From Apiospora phragmitis (taxonomy: Eukaryota; Ascomycota; Sordariomycetes; Amphisphaeriales; Apiosporaceae), in assembly GCA_038363925.1 (NCBI GenBank), contig JAQQWL010000011.1, positions 7,502,001 to 7,566,000 of the forward strand: a DNA stretch of 64,000 nt, written 5' to 3'. The notes under the pieces were generated by a model. It made no database searches, was not told the origin of the DNA, and saw nothing but the letters and a program-made list of their open reading frames with translations. Positions 11,161 to 22,033 of the stretch are shown piece by piece (position 1 is the stretch's first letter; each line of letters begins with the position of its first letter). A program made the position numbers and the translations under genes.

Positions 11161-11861
11161 TCGCATAAGTATCAATTTCCAAGCTCGTGACCGAAGCGAC
11201 AATGCGGGATATGCCAGAAGCTCTTCGAAATGTACACAACGTGTCGAAAGTTGTGGGTTGTGGTCTTAAAATGGCCCCTTATTTCCGAGCTTTGGGAAAT
11301 TCAGAGCGGTGGGAGAGCGAGCTTGCTTGCCTATCATGGAAGTTATTTCGCAATGAGTGCTCGCATAATACAGGACCCGAGAGTATAGTCATCGTTGTCC
11401 AAAAGGATGCTCCCGTATTGAAAAGACATTACCTTGATTACCTGGTAAGATGATGATTTTCGATAAGATGTGGACAACGGGAGTGCGGTAGGGCGAAGGG
11501 CGAAGTGCACTGTCTTTTTCCCTTTCCCCGGCTGCCAGCTGCTCTTTTTTTAGCGAGAGGAGTTGACCCAGCAACCCACTAAAAGTGAAGAAAGGGTCCG
11601 CCTAAGCTCCTACCAGACCGCCGGGCCGCCATGTGCCCAAGCTCCTCATGCTAATTTCCCACACCAAATTACCTAACTTCGACACTTTCGACAAGAAAGG
11701 AGCAGGGCCGGCCTTTGAAAGACGCGACCAGGATCACCACGTCGCGTAGACGCCAACTTTATATCATCAGTCTTATTGCACTGCACACGACTTAGCTCCA
11801 TTCCTTGGGACAACGTCTGGCATCAATCGACTGCTCAACTCTCTTCTTCCTCCTCACCGCC
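11161..11861. other. intergenic and kinesin promoter
   Basis: No convincing gene. The last 25 bases before the kinesin start are pyrimidine-rich (ctcttcttcctcctcaccgcc), a usual fungal start context. Confidence 0.45.
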
Positions 11862-14157
11862 ATGTCCGTACGCGTCGTGGCCCGAATCCGGCCGCTGCTT
11901 GAAAAAGAGCTCGACAAGGACATCATCGTCCACGCAGCCAGCACCGAAGATGGGAAACCCAGCACACTCGTCCGGATACCGAGTCCGAAGAACGGGGCCG
12001 AGGAGTTCACTTTTGCCTTCAACAGCGTATACGACTCGCCGACCACACAAGAGGAGTTGTTCTCCGCCGAGGGTATGCCATCGCCACCATGCCTTGACAC
12101 GGACACACATCCGCAGACCAAGGTTCCTTACTGACCGTCATGTTCTCTAGTTGCGCCTCACCTGAAGGCGCTCTTCCAAGGTCTCGATGTCACCCTCTTC
12201 GCGTACGGCGTCACCGGAACTGGCAAAACACATACGATGCGAGGAGGGATGAAGCTGGCCGAACGCGGTGTTATCCCTCGACTTCTCAGCAGTGTATTCC
12301 GTAGATCGAAGAAGATTGCCAAGGACACCAGTGGCGGTACCACGGTGTCTGTAGCCTTGTCCTACTACGAAATATACAACGACAAGGTCTTCGACTTGCT
12401 CGAACCCCCGGAAAAGCGGACCCCGGCGGGTCTGCCGTTGCGTGAAGCCAATGGCAAGACCCATGTCGTTGGCCTCTCAGAACGGCCATGCGAGGACTTG
12501 AAGGATTTCGAGAAGCTATACATTGAGTCCAACCTCAACCGCGTAACTGCGTCGACAAAGCTCAATGCCCACAGCAGCAGGAGCCACGCCATTCTGCGCG
12601 TAAAAGTCACACAGGTGACAGAAGACGGAGGAGTGCTGGAGAGTACAGCCTCGGCCATCGATCTGGCCGGATCAGAGGATAACCGAAGGACAGACAACGG
12701 CAAGGAGCGTCTAGTCGAGTCGGCAGCAATCAACAAGAGCTTGTTCGTGCTGAGTCAGTGCATCGACGCGATCTCGCGAGGCGACCGACGTATTCCCTTC
12801 CGGGAGTCCAAGATGACACGGATTCTTTCTTTGGGACAGAACAACGGAATCACAGTCATGATTTTGAACCTTGCACCTCTCAGAAGCTATCACCTGGATA
12901 CTCTTAGCAGTCTCAACGTCAGCTCCAGAGCCAAGAGAATCGAAGTGCGTGAAATCGAGAACGAAATCGTCTACAAGCAGGTCCCTCGTACCAACTCTGG
13001 CAACATCCAGGGCGTGGCTCGACAGCCTCTTCGGCCGCTGGCCAACGCCCACAATGTCCATGCTGGCGCTGTGGCTGCCAAGGAGAAGGAGAAGGAGAAG
13101 GCAGCCACGGACCGACCTGTGAAGCTCTTCAACGTCTATACCGATCGCTCGAAGCCTCCCGTTCCTGCAAAGCCTACTATACCCGTGGCCGCCCCCACCG
13201 CCGTTCCACGACCAGCTAATACTGCTGTCAAGCGTTCAGCGGTGGCCGTTTACAAACGTCCGGGAGATTCCGAAAGCGGCATAGCGCGTCCTAGCAAGAT
13301 CACCCGTCCCGTACATACGTCTCTTCCCCAGCCTAGCAAGCCGGCCATACCTCCTTCCCCTTCAGCAGAAGTGGCCCAACCTGCCATTTCAGCAGACCTG
13401 ATTGAGGCTATGGTCGAGAAGAAAGTCGCGGAGATTCTCGCTTCGCGTAGTCAGCAAGCTCCGGCCCAGTCCCAGCCCGAGATCAGTGATGCAGTACAGA
13501 AACGCCTGGACGCACTCGAGCGCCGGATAGAGGATGGTCGTCATGACGACTCCAAATCAGACGGACTAAGGTTCCTGTTGATGGCGAGACAGCACAAAGA
13601 GAGGGGCGAGGATGCCAGTGCGCTTAAGATGTACGAGATGGCACTGCCGTTCTTCCTGGGCAAGTGAAGCTCCTCGCCAAGATGGAAAAACTCCAGTTAA
13701 AGCTGGCAGCGAAGGCGGAGGGGAAAGATAGCGGCTGCGACCTTGGCATTGAGTCAAACGGCAGTCCCATCTCCCGCAAGAAGAAGGTGCATCGACAAAC
13801 GTCCGGCGAGGACTACGACACCTCGGAGGCCGGTGATGATGAGGAAGACTATCCGCGGAACCGGAAGAAGAGCAAGAAGGCTAAAGCCCTCAAGTTGGAC
13901 CTTCCCTCGACGATACACCCTTGACACCCCATATGCAGGAACTGCTCGATATCATCAACTCGAAAGACTTGAGCGCTATCATGGGGCTGCAGGGTTTCGG
14001 GCCGAAGAAGGCGCGCGACTTGGTGGATCATCTGTCAGCCGCGGCGGACGAGGAAGATGGTGCGATAACATCTCTTGCGCAGTTGCGTGCTATTCCTGGA
14101 ATGGGCGGCCGTGCTGTCGAGAGGGCCTACGAGGGTCTGGTAGCTGACCGAGCATAG
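11862..14157 (+). CDS. kinesin-10/KIF22-like motor with C-terminal helix-hairpin-helix
   Basis: Plus-end-type kinesin motor, likely acting on chromosomes or the spindle. Exon 1 (11862-12072) starts MSVRVVARIRPLLEKE; a 78-base intron (GTATGC...CTCTAG) follows. Exon 2 from 12151 holds the P-loop GVTGTGKTHTM (about residues 89-99), ALSYYEIYNDKVFDLL, switch I NAHSSRSHAI, switch II DLAGSE and the neck region SSRAKRIEVREIE. A Pro/Ala-rich linker follows, then a TPR-like helix (ERGEDASALKMYEMALPFF), then a Lys-rich linker. The end is an HhH DNA-binding pair, GLQGFGPKKARDLVDHL and LRAIPGMGGRAVE, as in KIF22/Kid. Two breaks occur: a lost C near 13655 (literal stop at 13667) and a lost C near 13904-13906 (literal stop at 13924). 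Each is in a C run and the next frame resumes the homology at once. An intact gene would be about 680 residues. Confidence 0.88.
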
Positions 14158-15319
14158 AGGAGGACTGTACACTCATTTGCGATATTGGTCTGCATTCTTG
14201 AAAGGTGTTTTGAGGGCCAAAAACTAGAGTAAGCATTTTAGATCGGTTTGCATTGGCGCGGCGTTCAGGGGTTGAGAGTATCACATACTTGTTTGGATAC
14301 TGTTTCAGCATATTGCCCTCAGAGAGTCAGGCGCATTTCTTACCATTCTCGAGCCTTACTGGCTACCTCCCAGTCTTTTCTTGCATACTTGATTTCATTT
14401 CCCCTGCCGCCGATTCCTCGGCCTTCTGTTTCCTTTGTCGTCTTCAAGAGGTTGGTATTAGTAGATTAAACACAAACAGATTGAAGCTTTCCAATGTGCA
14501 TGTTGTTGAAACCGAGCATCCGCAGCCGACTGATGCGGGCATCACACTGATCTGCAAAAATGGTGAGACTGTCACTGCGATCAGAGAATGGGTTAACGTT
14601 GGCTAATAAGGTTGAGTGATGACGAGATTAGACAGTCGCTAGCGCTGGCCGCCTTCCTCGTAGTGGCATCGGATATTTTAGCTCCCGCGACGATCAGGTC
14701 CCGTCATCCCGATCTCCCATCTCAACGTCATCATCACCACTCTCAACAGCGAATCTTTTCCCGCATGGTGGCCCCACGCCGTTCTCCAGCTTTCCAAGAT
14801 GTCGATTATCTATTACCCCGATTTGGATCTCTATTCCCAGTGCGATCACTCACGTGTTTTCCGAGAGGCTGGGACACCACTGATCGCTTTCGGACCGAAG
14901 ACGACTCCGGGTCTACTTTGCTTTCCTGGCACGCACCTTGATCCACAAGCCCCCCTGCATTGCGGCTTGCAGTCTCCAGAGTCATGATGCTATTGACAAC
15001 CCACCTGAATACGGATAAATGGTGTTTCCCCGTTAGAGCTCCCCGGCGCACCCGCCGTGGGAAAAGGCCTTTCCCATAGGTGAAAATGCATGACGTGCAT
15101 GATTGGTCGTAACCGCCGCCTATTGGCAGCGAACTAGGTTCTCTCCCATGGATGACCATATTACATTATATTGCTGTTTACTGTTGTTTTCGTCTCTGCG
15201 CTGGATCATTGAGTTGACTTGACTTCCATGCTCAGTCGCAAGGCTCGATATTTAATCACCCTACCAAGTTCTGTCACTAGTTGGTCGTAGTCAATCGTCA
15301 ATCAGTGGCTCCCTTCACC
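14158..15319. other. intergenic region
   Basis: Only short open frames without family resemblance. It probably contains the kinesin 3' UTR and the MFS promoter. Confidence 0.45.
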
Positions 15320-17247
15320 ATGGTAGGCTTTATGCGAGACACGTTTTTCGTTCAATACCTGCGCTTCGTCACCCGCGGCAAGGTCTTCAAGTATCCGGAA
15401 GAAGTCGACCCTTCTATATGGACCAAATATGTCGACGCTCAGAAGTCGACTAACATGGCCCAACACGGCCAGACCACTGCACCGGAACGGGCATCTCAGG
15501 AGAATTCTGCCCAAGACACACCACAGCTATCGGCCGATTCTCACTCAACTTCGGCAACGGAGGTAGACCATGAAGCGGTCGCCAACAGTAGCCACAAACG
15601 ACACGTCGATCCCGAGAAAGGCAAGGATCACTACATTGTCGACTGGTATGGGCCCAATGATCCCGAGGTACGAAACATCAACCGTCGAACTTGACTGCAC
15701 CCCCTTTCTTAGTCGTACTCCATCTAACACCTTACAGAACCCTCAAAACTGGTCTCGTCCGAAGAAGTTCTTTGTCACCTTCGAAATTTGTCTTCTGACT
15801 TTCAGCGTTTATATCGGCTCCGCCATCTACTCTGCCGGTATCCTTGGCGTGGCCCAAGAGTTCGGCGTCTCCCGCGTGGCTGCGACACTAGGCCTAACGC
15901 TGTTCGTTGCCGGCTACGGGTTGGGTCCAATGCTATGGTCGCCCATGTCCGAAATCCCCCAGACCGGCCGGAATCCCATTCTACATCTTGACGCTAGCCT
16001 TGTTCGTTGTTCTTCAGGTCCCTACGGCGCTGGCGACGAACTTCGGGATGCTTTTGGCGTTTCGTTTCATCACTGGCTTGATCGGCAGCCCATCGCTCGC
16101 TACCGGAGGTGCCAGTGTCGGAGACATGTACTCCCCCGCCAAGCGTACCTATGGCCTCGCCGTGTGGGGTATCGGTGCTGTCTGTGGTAAGTCACGCCCT
16201 TATACTTGGAGATGTAGTTGATTGTACTCACAATTTCGCTTAGGCCCTACTCTTGGTCCCTTGGTTGGCGGATTCGCTGTCGAAAAGGAAACCTGGCGGT
16301 GGACCATCTGGGAGCTTATGTGGCTCTCCGGTGCCACGTTGATCCTCGTCTTCTTCCTACCCGAGACATCGTCGGCCAACATCCTGTATCGCCGGGCCCG
16401 CCGCCTGCGCAAACTTACAGGTAACGACAAGCTCATCTGTGAGCCAGAGCTCGTGGGACAGGAGATGACCGGCAAGGATATTGCTTCAATGGTTCTTGTC
16501 CGCCCATTTTCCATGCTGTTTACGGAACCCATCGTTTTCGCCCTTGACCTGTACATCGCGCTGGTCTACGGTCTTCTCTACATCTGGTTCGAATCGTTCC
16601 CCATCGTTTTCACCGAAATCTACGGCTTCAGCCTCGGGAAGGAGGGCCTGGCCTTCATCGGAATCCTCGTCGGCGTGTTCGTGGTCCTGCCGCCGTTTGT
16701 CTGGTACCAGCACAAGTACATCGAGCCCAAGTTCAACGAGAACGGCGAGTTGAAGCCTGAGTGGCGCCTGCCCCCAGCCTGTGTCGGTTCCCTCGCCATC
16801 CCCATCTGCCTCTTCTGGTTCGGCTGGACGTCGCGGCCCGACATCCACTGGATCGTGCCCATCATCGGCACCGCCTGGTTCAGCATCGGCACCTTCTTGC
16901 TGTTCAACTGCGTCATGAACTACCTCAGCGACGCCTACCCGGAATACATCGCCAGTGTTCTTGCTGGAAATGACTTATTGAGGAGTGGCTTCGGTGCTGG
17001 ATTTGTAAGTTCATTTTCATACGCTACCTATCTTTTTGGCTTGGCCGCCAGCTGGAAAAGTCGAACAAGCTAACAATATTATTCGCAGCCCTTGTTTGCG
17101 ACCGCCATGTACGAGTACCTAGGCGTTGATTGGGCCTCGTCCACTCTGGCGTTCATCTCCATTGCCTTTATACCCATCCCGTTCCTCCTTTTCAAGTATG
17201 GTGAGAAGTTGCGACACAAGAGTAAGCATGCACGACACGATTTGTAA
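15320..17247 (+). CDS. DHA1-type MFS multidrug transporter (FLR1/MDR-like)
   Basis: Proton antiporter of the major facilitator family in the plasma membrane, likely exporting drugs or toxins. Four exons: 15320-15667, 15738-16186, 16244-17004 and 17089-17247. The N-terminal cytoplasmic part (GKVFKYPEEVDPSIWTKYV) and the pre-TM1 motif NPQNWSRPKKFFVTFE are typical of this group. Twelve helices follow, with GYGLGPMLWSPMSEIP between TM2 and TM3 and GPTLGPLVGGFAVEKETWRW (motif C region) in TM5. The C-terminal end is FKYGEKLRHKSKH. One base appears to be gained in the CCC run at 15975-15977: the frame before it ends in SEIPQTGRN and the frame after continues FYILTLALFVVLQ. Read literally the protein would derail inside TM3. 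Start at 15320 chosen by fit to the family N-terminus. Confidence 0.87.
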
Positions 17248-17888
17248 GGGGTTTCGATTAAGCAGTCGACGCTAGATCAAGAAGGGATAATGAATATTTA
17301 ATTGTAATATCATAATGAACCTAATTAGTCACATTTATATATTGATATAAAAAAATACACACACATCACAGCTCATGTAACGAAACTTTCTTCGGGCACC
17401 AATTTCGTGCATCTTGCCAGACGTTATTCTATCTTGACTTACCTACAAATTTCCCAGCAGCAATGCGGATTCTCATCACCCATACCTGTGTTGCTTCCAG
17501 TTTGCACTTGAACCCGATTTCACAAAATATTTCTACTAATATTGTTCAAGTATACCACAAGATTCTGCCAACCTGGTAGCATTTGAGTGCTCTGCATTTG
17601 GTGTTGCTTAAGCTATGAAAAGGTGGTTGAAGGCCGCTGTGAAGGGGGTAAGGCCATGCCAGATTGGATTGTAGCCACTGCGCATGAGGCTTAGGACCTC
17701 CGATTTCTCGATGATGCCATTTATAGTAACGTTTGTTGTGAAAGCCCCTGAAAGCTCGGTTTCGGCTCGAAGGTTCTGTTGCAAAACTATGGTGTTCTGT
17801 TTGCTCCTTCCTCACCAATAGGGACAGCCTCATCGCTGATCTTTACACTCAGTACATGAGGCGTATGCATTGTGTGGCTCAGATTTAT
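17248..17888. other. convergent intergenic region
   Basis: Between two converging genes. No credible gene; the first part is A+T-rich and likely holds the MFS 3' UTR. Confidence 0.45.
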
Positions 17889-19490
17889 CTACATATCTGC
17901 AGGGTCTTCCGACTTTGTGAGCACGATGCTGTTGGGAAAGTCCGCTGCAGCCCGATTTAAGCCACGAAGGCTATCCGGAAGTGCACCCGATTGTAAGGAA
18001 CCCACACAATCGTCCACAAAGGTGCCATCTCGAAGGTCCTGACGTCGCGTCCTTGTCAACCAGTACTCAAATGGTCCACCTAATAATGCCAGTTAGTCAA
18101 AACTCATGTGCACAAGTCGTTATGTTCATTTAGAAGCGAGTAGGAGGAAGCTAAGGAGGGGAAAAAGAAACTTGCGATTCTGGTCTAACGCGTCACCAAG
18201 CTCCATGCAGCGCTCCTCGGCCGTGTGCTCGGTGTGCATGTCGAGGAAATGGTTCAACATCTTGCTGATGTCCTTCAGCGGCCATTTGCATGGAGCACTA
18301 GGTACGCGACTGGAGCCGGCTGAGAGATACTTGTTCGACGTGCAGAGGCGGCACTTCCAGAACCCGAGGCGCTGGACCGCGCGCTCGCCGCCGCTGTTGA
18401 AGCTGGTCGTCGTCATGTCGACCTCGATGGTGTCTTCGTTGTTCTCGTCGCTGTGAGCCATGCCGTTGTGGCCGCTGCCGCCGGCGACGGGCGGCAGCTG
18501 CTTGTGGCTGGGCTTGGACGACAGGCGCGGACGCTTGACGCTGTTGCTGCCGCCGCCGCCGCCGTGCTGTGGCATCTCCGACGAGTGCCGCTTGGGCGCC
18601 GGGTCGAAGCTGAACAGCTGATGGCGCTTGCCGCTAGTGGACGAAGTCAGGGCTGACTGGCGCGCCTGGGCCTCGATCATCTCGAGCCGGTGCTGGCAGT
18701 GGCGGATCTGGTGGCCCATGTCCAAGACGCGCAACTGCACGGTGCGGGCCTCCTGGGGCGTGAGGTCGGGCGCCGCGAGGTGGTGGCGGCACGAGTCCAG
18801 GTCGTAGCGGTAGGCCAGGATGTCCTCCTCCAGCTGGCGGCGCGTGATCTGGTTGAGGTCGACGCTCGACTCATAGTTCACGCTGTGCGGGTCTGCGTTT
18901 GCGAGGCTCCCGTTCATCATGTTGTTGTTGTTATTATTACTTGGTATAGTTGGCACCTGTGTCGGATATATTAATTTGTGGTTTTCTTTTGTATTCACTC
19001 GCGTCTTCACAAGTTCTTTGTGTAGGAGGGGCGAAAGAAACATGAAATTTGCAGCCACCAGCACCACGGGGAGGAGGAAGAAAGAAGCCGCATGGCTTGG
19101 GCGTAGAACTCTTGGGCGGCAGGTACAATGAATATCACAAGGGAAAGTGCGGCTGTCTGGTGCATCACTCCTTCCTTGATAGTGAGCCATATCATACCCA
19201 CCTTGCAAATGTCGTAACTATACCGAAATACAAAAAGGGTATTATAGGGGTATAAGGGAGGGCAATGCTTACCTCGGGTATAAGCTGATGGATATCTGGC
19301 ATTTCCCGGTTCAGGGCAAGTGAATAGTTCTGGGCTATGAAGCCTCCCTGTTTTGTCGCCATGTTTGGTATACAGGCCGAGTCCATCCCGTTGTGGTCGA
19401 GGGGTTGGCTGGCATGAAAGAGGGACTTGAATACAGCCTCGCAGCACTGTCATTACCCTGGAATAAGTTGGGCTGGTTGAAGTGACTCAT
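17889..19490 (-). CDS. conserved fungal hypothetical protein, Asn/Gly-rich, Cys-containing C-terminal domain
   Basis: Function unknown. Three exons are proposed: 19490-19273, 18956-18176 and 18079-17889, about 396 residues after one base is restored. Exon 1 starts MSHFNQPNLFQGNDSAARLY and, after a lost G in the GGG/CCC run at 19387-19389, continues MDSACIPNMATKQGG. Exon 2 has an Asn run, a coiled-coil-like stretch (QITRRQLEEDILAYRYDLDS; LRVLDMGHQIRHCQHRLEMI), basic patches around KRPRLSSKPSHK that could be nuclear signals, and a possible zinc-binding end (WKCRLCTSNK ... HFLDMHTEHTAEERC). Exon 3 is reached through a GC-AG intron and gives GPFEYWLTRTRRQDLRDGTF and DDCVGSLQSGALPDSLRG. The Cys/His spacing suggests a nucleic-acid or zinc protein, but this is inference. 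The first intron (316 bases) is long and could hide a small exon. Confidence 0.7.
18080..18175 (-). other. GC-AG intron
   Basis: The donor is GCAAGT after AATC and the acceptor is TTATTAG. Splicing restores the frame from DALDQN through Arg into GPFEYWLTRTRRQ. Unspliced, the frame stops after about 15 more codons. Confidence 0.75.
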
Positions 19491-19654
19491 GGATAACCAG
19501 TTTTCGGTGTTGACCGAAAAAAAAAAAAGTCTCTGGAAGGTGTTGTATGTAGTTATCTTGAATCCGGAATAGGGCAAGCTTGGACTTGGGGAGTCCGTTG
19601 GAATGTTGATGTTGGGGTGAATAGAATAGAAGAGATGTGGGTCTTTTGTCCGGA

Positions 19655-19710
19655 AGGAAAAAAAATCAAAGGAGAGAAAAAAAAAGAAAGAAAAGAAAAG
19701 AAGAAAACCA
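19655..19710 (-). promoter_or_regulatory. pyrimidine-rich tract upstream of the hypothetical gene
   Basis: The plus strand is almost pure A/G here, so the gene strand is a long C/T tract about 170-220 bases before the start codon. Such tracts are common in fungal promoters near transcription starts. Confidence 0.4.
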
Positions 19711-19715
19711 GGAAA

Positions 19716-20503
19716 TAATCGGGTCGGGCCTAAAAGCAATAAAGGTTGCTCCTATTCATTTGCAGCCACCAATCGTGCACATTCAAAGCAATTGCACATA
19801 GGCCAGTCTTTAGCGTTTTGTCAGCTAAGGCTACTTTGTCTTTCTTTCTTTTCTCCCCCCTGTCTAACCCTACCATGCAACGAATGTCTTTTTCTTTGGC
19901 TCTTTTGATCGTTGATGATCTAAACTGTATCTTGACGCTACTTATGCTATTCGGGCCATGTGGGGCCGCTGATAAGCCATAAGCCCGAAGCCCGGGGCAG
20001 CTCTCACTGCTTATTGACCACAAACTTGAATTAAATGTGCAGATGTTGTCGAATTGGTTTGATCAGAACAGCCAACGTCTAGTAAAGATGTATGCTACGA
20101 TCAATAGATACCTTGCCATGGAGAGAAGAGCAGATGGAAATACATGTAGTTCGTTTTACTGGGGTATTCGCTGACTAAGCTGAGTATGCTCTCTTATGAC
20201 TATAGTATAACAGTCACCAGCAGTAAAACAATCGGGAAGGATCGCATCTTACACTTGGCACAGTCCTAGTATTGTAAATCTACATGGCTATGTAGGTATG
20301 GATATTGAGATGTTCTGGATCTTCAGGGGCCAAGGTCTGTGGAGACTAAGTGCCAAGCTTAGTTCGTCTCATGTTGCCCATCCCCCTTGTCTCAGATGTT
20401 GAATATCGAACCGTTTCAACCTTCAACCTGTCTTCTGTCGAGATTCCTCTAGGTTCATCTCATGTCAACCCAAAAACAACTACAATTTATTTAATAGGCA
20501 GTC
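19716..20503. other. divergent intergenic region
   Basis: Between divergent genes, with no credible coding sequence. Confidence 0.4.
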
Positions 20504-21879
20504 ATGGTAGCTGTCATCAATACCCTCATCTTTCCCACCCTCTGGGTGCTCGCCTCGGCCAGTTCACACGTCGGTACGCCCCTACTCTCTCAGCAATGCC
20601 CGCTGCCTATCCCGGCATACCAGCTACAGAGACAGACATGCCTGAAATCAGAGTCCTCTCGCCCGGGCAACATCACCAAGAAAGTTGAGCATCCGGTGCC
20701 CCCCTTGTGGGTGCGCAGCAAATCATGCATGAACCGGGGCAAGACGGAGTACTGCGCCTTCACAAAACCATCCTTCAGCGGCGGCGAGGGGGTTTCGGTT
20801 GTGACGACACCAGAACGCGTCTCCAGACTAGAAGCAACGGGGATATTCACGGACAAAGAGGGCCAAGCACCGCGGCTACACAACAGCGCAAGCTCTTATG
20901 AAGACGCCGAGGTCCCCGGGAAAGGCATTGGCCTTGTAGCGACGAAGCCCATCCGCGCCGGCCAGCGCATCATGACGAGGACGCCCGCCGTCATGATAGA
21001 CCGCAGCGCTCTGGATGCGCTATCCGAAGACGAGTCCGTTGCATTATTGGTGCAGGGGGTGGAGGCGTTACCCAGCATCCACCGAGACCGGTATCTGAAC
21101 CTCACAACGCACCTGAGTGTTGCCAGCCATCAAACGAGAATCAGCCAGATATTCGCCGTGAACTCCTTCCGGACGGGGGTTGGGGACCAAGGGGCCGACT
21201 TCCACTCCGTCTTCACAGAAAGTAAGTGCCGCCCTTCCATCCAACGCATAGAGCGGGAGAAAACCGAGTTAGCTGACACACACGTGATAATTCAGTCTCA
21301 CGTCTGAACCATGACTGCCGCCCCAACTGTGTATACTACTTCGACCCGGATACCCTCAGCAACAAGGTCTACGCCGTGCGGGACATCATGGTCGGCGAGG
21401 AGATCACCGTGTCCTACATCGACGGCTTCCAGACGAGCGCGGCGCGCCGGGAGCGCCTGCACGAGCACTGGGGCTTCGACTGCAGCTGCCCCGCGTGCAC
21501 GGCGGAGCCGTACCTGGTGAGCGAGTCCGACAGCCGGATCCGGCAGATTCTGCAGCTGTGGGCCGAGCTGGACGACTACTCGGCGGCGGCCACCTCGGCC
21601 AAGGCGCCCAGTCCCGAGAAGGCGGAGCTGCTAATCGACCTGTACCGGCTCGAGCGGCTCGAGGGCCGGCTGCAGGAGGCCTACTACCGCGCCGCCATCG
21701 AGTACCTGGGCGTGGGCAAGATCGCCCCCGCCATGAAGTATGCCCGGCTGTGCATCGACAGCGGGCTGAAGTTCAAGGGGCCCGGTAAGCCATTCCTCGC
21801 GAGTATGGAGGACCTCCTGAGAGACCCAAAGGGGCACAAATACTGGAGGTTTCGGATGTCCAAATCCACAGATGTGTGA
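20504..21879 (+). CDS. SET-domain protein (SMYD/SET5-like, fungal) with N-terminal signal-like segment
   Basis: Two exons, 20504-21221 and 21296-21879, joined at phase 1 (GTAAGT...TTCAG), give 433 residues. The first 21 residues (MVAVINTLIFPTLWVLASASS) look like a signal peptide. A Cys-bearing segment follows, then the SET core: EDAEVPGKGIGLVATKPIRA (the GxG strand), the helical insert, SRLNHDCRPNCVYYFDPDT (the NHxC pseudo-knot motif), EEITVSYIDGFQTSAARRE (the Tyr motif) and the post-SET cysteines WGFDCSCPACTAEP. A TPR-like helical tail ends the protein. The family transfers methyl groups from SAM to lysine. A secretory signal on a SET protein is unusual for a histone enzyme, though fungi have many such genes; substrate unknown. 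Confidence 0.87.
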
Positions 21880-22033
21880 GGTATCGGCAACCGAGTCGTT
21901 GGTGTAATTCAGACGGTTGGATCACTCCTTTGGGTTGGCGAATGTAGTTGGTTTGGAAGAATGATGCAAGTTGTCACCGAGTCCCGGGGAAATATTTCAA
22001 GTTGATAGCCCTGGTACTAGTACTACGCTATGC

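Noticed and set aside
13655..13924. Programmed -1 frameshifting in the kinesin
   Set aside because: No slippery heptamer or pseudoknot is seen, and the same kind of break occurs in many unrelated genes, which favours sequence error.
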